Positions 6,533-10,604 of a stretch of 10,604 bases of DNA are shown piece by piece. Numbering within the stretch: position 1 is the stretch's first letter; each line of letters opens with the position of its first letter. The notes beneath the pieces were generated by a model. It worked only from the letters and a program-made list of their open reading frames with translations, was not told the DNA's origin and made no database searches. Position numbers and translations under genes: made by a program. The stretch comes from an uncultured Pseudomonadota bacterium (GTDB lineage Bacteria; Bdellovibrionota_B; Oligoflexia; Oligoflexales; CAILAO01): the NCBI GenBank assembly GCA_903832105.1, contig CAILAO010001089.1, positions 1 through 10,604 of the forward strand. Direction: 5' to 3'.

Positions 6533-7675
6533 TTAAGGACATCCAATGTTATCTCTCACACGTCCTGAGTCAAACCACTTTTGAAAAATCGTACAATAAT
6601 CTCCCTTTTGACTTTCATCGACACGAGCAAGAAATCTGCCTATATAATAGTTATAGTCAAATGTTGAATTGTTCTTTTCCACCTCCCAGTCATTTCGAAA
6701 GTCGCTCATCGCTTCAAAGGCAATTTTTCCTACCTCCGCCGCAGATCGATTTCCGGTTGTTGCAATTTCGTAGAGGGCCGACGCCAGAATAGACCCTTTA
6801 CAATAATAACTTCCTTCGCAACCACTCGATGCGAGGGTTGAGTATGTCCATGAGACTGGGAGGGTTCTTTCTTTTGCGACAGTCTCTAGTGAAGCACCAA
6901 ATTCAGAGACGCTGCCTGTCACAACATAAGAAAAAAAGTCAGCGAGTCCTTCATTAATACCTGATAATTCATCTTGACTTATTAATGACTCGCTTTCATA
7001 GACAGTTGTATCTTTTCTCCCGAATTTCATATCAAAAACACTATGGCTAAATTCATGCGCAAGCACTCCGAAATTCATCGTGATGGGAATGCCTTCAAGA
7101 CGGGATGTTTTAAAAAACCAAAAATCTCTGAGACCCGGCACAAAGGCGGCGTTGACCTTTAGAGTTCCTTCCAAAACAGTGCCATTTTCCGAAACCCTCA
7201 TTCTAGGCGCATAAAAAAGGCGACTTTGACCAAAATCAGCCAAGGTGAGTCCTAATTTTTCGCGCCAGAATTCGAAGGTTCTTTCAAAATTGTAATACAT
7301 CGCTAAAAGAGCCATGCTGTCGAAATTTTTTGGGTAAATGACATTGCCCTTTATATCGTAGTCAAGACTTACCGTTTTTCCCGACTCAACATAAACGTTA
7401 GATCTTCGACTCGGATCAATGATATCGGTGTCATCAGCAAGGGCGTTTACTACGGCGTCTCCAAGAACCTCGCCCAAAGTTCCCCTGACAGCATCAGGAT
7501 CGGTTAAGGTCTGGAATTCGACTGTGACTAATTGATATCCAGAAGGTGTGGAAGCAACGATATGCGCTTGATAAGGCGGACCATTAGGTTTTTTATGACC
7601 GCAACAGATTACAGTGCAGATGCAAAAAAAGATCGATAATCCGAAGGATAAACCTTGTAAAGATTCTCTGATCAT
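6533..7675 (-). CDS. Exported gluzincin-type zinc metallopeptidase
   Basis: The 380-residue protein begins with a hydrophobic export segment (about 8-25) ending in ICCGHKK; a cysteine there could be lipidated, but the box is not canonical. The zinc site is HEFSH at 207-211, with His207 and His211 as ligands and Glu208 as catalytic base. NEGLAD at 241-246 supplies Glu242 as likely third ligand and Asp246, the arrangement of thermolysin-like gluzincins. Cys286, Cys292, Cys361 and Cys379 in the C-terminal half could form disulfides, consistent with an extracytoplasmic site. The exact family is not clear to me. The ATG at 7675 overlaps the preceding stop by 4 bases and has GGAG six bases upstream. 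A proprotein segment (about 30-120) is possible. Substrate is unknown; its operon partners look like outer-membrane proteins. Confidence 0.82.
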   Translation of the reverse strand: MIRESLQGLSFGLSIFFCICTVICCGHKKPNGPPYQAHIVASTPSGYQLVTVEFQTLTDPDAVRGTLGEVLGDAVVNALADDTDIIDPSRRSNVYVESGKTVSLDYDIKGNVIYPKNFDSMALLAMYYNFERTFEFWREKLGLTLADFGQSRLFYAPRMRVSENGTVLEGTLKVNAAFVPGLRDFWFFKTSRLEGIPITMNFGVLAHEFSHSVFDMKFGRKDTTVYESESLISQDELSGINEGLADFFSYVVTGSVSEFGASLETVAKERTLPVSWTYSTLASSGCEGSYYCKGSILASALYEIATTGNRSAAEVGKIAFEAMSDFRNDWEVEKNNSTFDYNYYIGRFLARVDESQKGDYCTIFQKWFDSGRVRDNIGCP

Positions 7676-8454
7676 TTCCATCTCCAAAATATGTTAGCAT
7701 AAGGATACAAAGTCTGTCCGAAAACAATTGCACCGAACTCAATATTTAGGCTTTCTACACTCCTTGTCATCGTCAGAAAGCCGAGGATTGGATGATCCTC
7801 TGCCTTGACCCCAGAAAGAAGATTCATAGAACCCTCAGTGTCTAACACGTCAGATTCAAGTTCTGCCCGCAGGTAAATGGGATAAGCTAAAATAGCACTG
7901 AAGCCCCAATCATCTTTCAACACGTGGTCATAAGCGACGACTGGGGTAAAAATATGTAATCTCATCGAAGTGTGTAGATCGGTCGAATCAGAGTAGAGAT
8001 AGACATCCAAAATCCCCGCTGATAAGGCCTTTCCTGGACTCAGATCGAACGTCGTTACGACCCCAAATGGGAAAAAGAAATACGTTCGCTTTTCTTTTTT
8101 CTTTTCAGTCGAACTGCCTTCTATTGATTCGTCGTCTTCGCTAGGTGTGCCACTCATTTGAAGATAAAATGCGTGACCGGTGAATGAAGTTTCAAATCCC
8201 TCGCGCCGAAACATTCTGTGCTTAACTGCGATATTTGGAGATGCGGTAAAAAGAAGAAGCGCTCCTTGAGTGCCAAGTTCAAAATTTTCGCTCACACCCA
8301 TCTTAGCGTTACCAACAATCGAGATTTGCTTTTCTTCAGGTTGCAAAAGGCGCGCATTAAAAAAATGATGGATGGGTTGTGATTCTGTAATCTCAGAAAG
8401 GGCGTGCTCTGCGAATAAAAAGAACCCGAAAAAAATTATTAAAAGTCGGTTCAT
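7672..8454 (-). CDS. Putative outer-membrane beta-barrel protein
   Basis: The 260-residue product has a signal peptide (MNRLLIIFFGFFLFAEHALS, likely cleaved near residue 20) and no other membrane helix. The mature part is made of alternating strands, with repeated phrases such as GTQGALLLF, FFFPFGVVTTF and GFSAILAYPIYLRAEL separated by polar turns, and a final strand ending ANIFWRW. This suggests a barrel of roughly 10-12 strands in the outer membrane. A highly charged segment at about 101-123 (Asp/Glu/Ser, then Lys-rich) would be a surface or periplasmic loop. No family is recognised. The ATG at 8454 has GAG about 10 bases upstream; a GTG at 8469 would add five residues. It is the first gene of the operon, about 80 bases behind a strong promoter, and translationally coupled to the peptidase. 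Confidence 0.72.
   Translation of the reverse strand: MNRLLIIFFGFFLFAEHALSEITESQPIHHFFNARLLQPEEKQISIVGNAKMGVSENFELGTQGALLLFTASPNIAVKHRMFRREGFETSFTGHAFYLQMSGTPSEDDESIEGSSTEKKKEKRTYFFFPFGVVTTFDLSPGKALSAGILDVYLYSDSTDLHTSMRLHIFTPVVAYDHVLKDDWGFSAILAYPIYLRAELESDVLDTEGSMNLLSGVKAEDHPILGFLTMTRSVESLNIEFGAIVFGQTLYPYANIFWRWK
7682..7685 (-). promoter_or_regulatory. Ribosome binding site that fixes the peptidase start
   Basis: GGAG on the minus strand lies six bases before the ATG at 7675 and inside the end of the preceding gene. In-frame TTG (7687) and ATG (7681) starts would overlap or abut it, so the 7675 start is preferred. Confidence 0.65.
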
Positions 8455-8540
8455 CTTTAACAGTCTCACTAAAAAACCTAAAAAGCGGTTCGACTTATCT
8501 GAACCTGTTGAATTTTCTGCGTTCTTGAGTACCTGGGTAA

Positions 8541-8569
8541 ATGTTATGCAGTGAGGCGATAACTGTCAA
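8541..8569 (-). promoter_or_regulatory. Sigma-70-type promoter of the barrel-peptidase operon
   Basis: On the minus strand, consensus TTGACA (8564-8569) is followed after exactly 17 bases by TAACAT (8541-8546), a four-of-six match to the -10 box. Transcription would start near 8534 and leave a leader of about 80 bases before the ATG at 8454. No operator repeat is obvious around it. Confidence 0.65.
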
Positions 8570-8666
8570 CAACTAGGAATTTTTCGATAGAGAGAAGCTG
8601 TAACTGTTTAATATTATAAAGGCAAAGCTAATTCTATTACCTTTTAATCACGACTTTCAATACTGT

Positions 8667-10070
8667 TCAAAGAGTCAATCTAGGCGTGGCTCCTATCATA
8701 TCAATCTTGCGCCACTTACCAGACCAGAATCTGATGAAGAAGACCACTCCAAGTAAAAGCACATAAAACGACGCCCAAGCCCATGCATAAAAAGCAGGAA
8801 GCCTATAGACGTGAAGGATAAGCACCGCACCCGGGACGTAGATGAACCAGGAAATAAGCATCATCGCACGCATCTGATAACGCGTGTCGCCTGCACCTTT
8901 AATGGCGTTGCTAAAGATGACGTTAATGACATCAAAAATCACAAAAAAGGTTAGCGCTTTTAAAAGGGGATACGATTCGACCAAAATGGCTTTAACATCA
9001 CCGACCTCATTTGAGGTAAAGAGCCGAATAAAAGGATCAGGCATAAAAAAGTAAAGAGCGCCGATGGTACTGGCGTAGGCCAAAGACAGCAAAAGACTTC
9101 TATAGACAACCTTCACAGCAACATCTTTCTGCTTTTTCCCGATATATTGCCCGACGAGAGTCGACGTCGCGATTCCGATGCCAAGCACTGGCATGAACGA
9201 TATGCCTTCGAGTGAAAGCGCGATATTTGAGGCTGCGAGAGCCGCCTGCCCTGCATTGCCGATAAGAAAGATAAAGAGAGTGAACGCTGCGATGTCAATA
9301 AAAAACCCACCCCCGTAGGGTAGACCATACCGCATAAGTTTCTTAAAAAGATCAGGTTCGAACTTACATAAAGTCCATGTTTTAAAAGTGGCACGATTTT
9401 CTCGGCTCAAAATCAGCACAAGGTATAACAAAGCGATCAGGGCATTTCCGCAAATAATCCCAATAGCAGCTCCCCTAATCCCCATTGATGGAACGCCGAG
9501 CGAAGGCGCTCCAAGGACGAGATAATAAGAAACAGCGAGACTAAAAAGATTACCGATGGTCGTCACAAGCATTGTAACCAAGGTCTTGCTTCGACCTGTA
9601 AAAAAAGCTGTGAGGGCATTATTCGCGACCACAAGTCCCCCGCCGAGGGAAGCAATCGAGTAGTATTCAGATTCCATGACTTTGATGTGCTCAGGGTGGG
9701 AAGAAAGGCCGATTAGATAATTCCCAAATGGAATGATTGCAATAATTAAAATGGCCGCCAAAAGTGAGAAAAAGAAACCTTGCCAAAGAGAAAGAGTCAT
9801 TTCATCAAATCGCTTGCTTCCGTAAAACTGCGCCACGAGAACATTCGTGTAGGTTGCAACTCCCATAAAAAAGCAAACAGAATTAAACGTCAAAATCATC
9901 GCCGGAGCGTGTGCTGAAAGAGCTTCTACGCTATGCCATGACAAAATAATGCGGTTAGAGAACATCATCACTTGCATGGAAGCAGTTGATATGACGAGAG
10001 GGAGGGCAACGTTCAGGATTTCGATGATACCGCCTGGGGCACGATTTTCTTTATTTATAAAAAGAGGCAT
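8667..10070 (-). CDS. MATE family efflux transporter
   Basis: This inner-membrane protein of 467 residues has the usual size and about 12 membrane helices of the MATE family, which exports cationic drugs or metabolites using a Na+ or H+ gradient. The two halves echo each other. Helix 1 starts at IIEILNVALPLVIS (15-28). VLVAQFYGSKRFDE (77-90) matches the equivalent LVGQYIGKKQKD in the second half (305-316). FFTGRSKT (156-163) matches the very typical IKGAGDTR (390-397). There are no obvious breaks. The substrate cannot be read from sequence. The ATG at 10070 gives the expected N-terminus just before helix 1, but it has no free ribosome site: a T tract touches the start codon and AAGGTG, 11-13 bases away, lies in a long hairpin. 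No terminator is seen after the gene. Confidence 0.93.
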   Translation of the reverse strand: MPLFINKENRAPGGIIEILNVALPLVISTASMQVMMFSNRIILSWHSVEALSAHAPAMILTFNSVCFFMGVATYTNVLVAQFYGSKRFDEMTLSLWQGFFFSLLAAILIIAIIPFGNYLIGLSSHPEHIKVMESEYYSIASLGGGLVVANNALTAFFTGRSKTLVTMLVTTIGNLFSLAVSYYLVLGAPSLGVPSMGIRGAAIGIICGNALIALLYLVLILSRENRATFKTWTLCKFEPDLFKKLMRYGLPYGGGFFIDIAAFTLFIFLIGNAGQAALAASNIALSLEGISFMPVLGIGIATSTLVGQYIGKKQKDVAVKVVYRSLLLSLAYASTIGALYFFMPDPFIRLFTSNEVGDVKAILVESYPLLKALTFFVIFDVINVIFSNAIKGAGDTRYQMRAMMLISWFIYVPGAVLILHVYRLPAFYAWAWASFYVLLLGVVFFIRFWSGKWRKIDMIGATPRLTL

Positions 10071-10163
10071 AAAAAGAGGGACACCTTACATTGTTCGCAC
10101 TTGCCCTCTACTACTATCAGGTTTTTCTAGTTGGCGTAAGGCGTGAACAGTGTAAGATGTCCC
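10071..10163 (-). terminator. Long imperfect hairpin with T tract at the MATE start (terminator or attenuator)
   Basis: Bases 10078-10098 pair with 10143-10163: 18 Watson-Crick pairs, two transition pairs (T-G, G-T) and one A-C mismatch. The stem can extend weakly to 10102/10139, leaving a 36-base loop. Read on the minus strand, the stem closes with GTCCC and is followed at once by TCTTTTT (10077-10071), the form of an intrinsic terminator. The opposite strand has no T tract. The ATG of the MATE gene follows without a gap, and the only candidate ribosome site (AAGGTG, 10082-10087) is inside the 3' arm. It may end the upstream gene's transcript, control the exporter, or do both. A small ACTA/TAGT stem (10113-10116, 10128-10131) can form in the loop. 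Confidence 0.7.
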
Positions 10164-10177
10164 GAAAATCGATAATA

Positions 10178-10604
10178 TTACTGATAGGTTTTCTTGATTT
10201 TCTTAAACTCGAGTCTTCGGTCTTTGTTTGTTCCGCTATTAAGCGTGCCCTTGCCATGTGCTGAACCTGGATTGAAGGGATCGTCTTGGCAAAATCCAAT
10301 TTCTGCCCACGCAAAGATCAGGCCTTCAGTCTTAGAAATGAGAGAAACCCCCTCACCTGAGCGACCAACGTAGAAACTGCCATCGGGACACTCAACAAAC
10401 TCATACTTTGTTACGTAGTAAACATCCCAACCGCATTTCCATTTATTGTTGGCGCTTGGACCAATTGGCTCAATCGGTTGTGGGATCGTCTCGGCAGCTT
10501 GACCGTCGTCCAAACAGTACTCATAAGCATCGATCGCCTTCCAATTATTTACGTCGAAGTCATGCTTACCCATCATCACAGAGCCGAATCCTATCGCTCT
10601 GTTA
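10178..10604 (-). CDS. 3' part of an unidentified, probably exported Cys-containing protein (partial)
   Basis: The minus-strand frame is open from the window edge to a TAA-type stop at 10178, about 142 codons. It contains four cysteines (in YEYC, WKCGW, VECPDG and GFCQDD), many Trp, Tyr and Gly residues, a Pro-rich turn (TIPQPIEPIGP) and a strongly basic tail (RRLEFKKIKKTY). The paired cysteines and aromatic pattern suggest a disulfide-bearing extracytoplasmic domain, but no signal peptide lies within the window. That favours a gene starting upstream of 10604. A start inside the window (GTG 10579, ATG 10576 or 10573) is possible, with AGGA about 9-12 bases upstream. I cannot name the family. 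It ends 14 bases before the long hairpin that precedes the MATE gene. Confidence 0.6.
   Translation of the reverse strand, partial: NRAIGFGSVMMGKHDFDVNNWKAIDAYEYCLDDGQAAETIPQPIEPIGPSANNKWKCGWDVYYVTKYEFVECPDGSFYVGRSGEGVSLISKTEGLIFAWAEIGFCQDDPFNPGSAHGKGTLNSGTNKDRRLEFKKIKKTYQ

Noticed and set aside
7673..7687. TTG (7687) or ATG (7681) as start of the metallopeptidase
   Set aside because: The ATG at 7675 gives the usual 4-base overlap with the preceding stop and a six-base spacing from GGAG.
10071..10170. The long inverted repeat before the MATE gene as a miniature transposable element
   Set aside because: The flanks show no convincing target duplication, and the T tract on one side fits a terminator better. 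A genome-wide search for copies could reopen this.

Overview
The window reads as chromosomal DNA from a Gram-negative bacterium with moderately AT-rich coding sequence. Two exported proteins look like outer-membrane beta-barrels: signal peptide, alternating strands, aromatic-rich last strand. YicC, guanylate kinase, Hsp33 and a MATE exporter are ordinary bacterial genes. The gene mix, including membrane-bound class III cyclase-like proteins and a secreted metallopeptidase, would suit a Bdellovibrionota or other delta-type lineage. That placement is a weak guess and no gene here proves it. I see no tRNA, rRNA, CRISPR array, insertion sequence or phage gene.

Left part (1-3111, plus strand): a tight run of five genes. 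They are the tail of an unidentified gene, a 149-residue unknown protein, yicC (RNase-like), gmk (guanylate kinase) and an Hsp33-type redox chaperone gene whose start overlaps the gmk stop by 4 bases. Everything after the unknown gene is separated by 15 bases or less, so it is very probably one transcript for RNA turnover, GMP phosphorylation and stress protection.

Middle (3092-5969, minus strand): two tandem paralogues. Each has about six membrane helices followed by a class III nucleotidyl-cyclase-like domain. Their catalytic residues are eroded differently. The upstream copy keeps both metal-binding Asp positions but has lost the Asn/Arg positions. The downstream copy keeps one Asp and the Arg. 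They may be regulatory pseudo-cyclases or a heterodimer. Upstream of them is a 216-base gap holding a GC-rich cluster of three small hairpins.

Right-middle (5970-8570, minus strand): a three-gene operon with a good sigma-70-type promoter (TTGACA, 17 bases, TAACAT). It encodes a putative barrel protein, an exported gluzincin-type metallopeptidase (HEFSH, NEGLAD) and a second small barrel protein. The genes overlap or nearly abut, which suggests one envelope-located job.

Right end (8667-10604, minus strand): a MATE-family exporter preceded by the 3' part of an unknown cysteine-containing protein. Between them is a long imperfect hairpin (21-25 bp arms, 36-base loop). It runs into a T tract that touches the MATE start codon and also buries the only plausible ribosome binding site. 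This is a good candidate attenuator for the exporter and the most interesting non-coding signal in the window.
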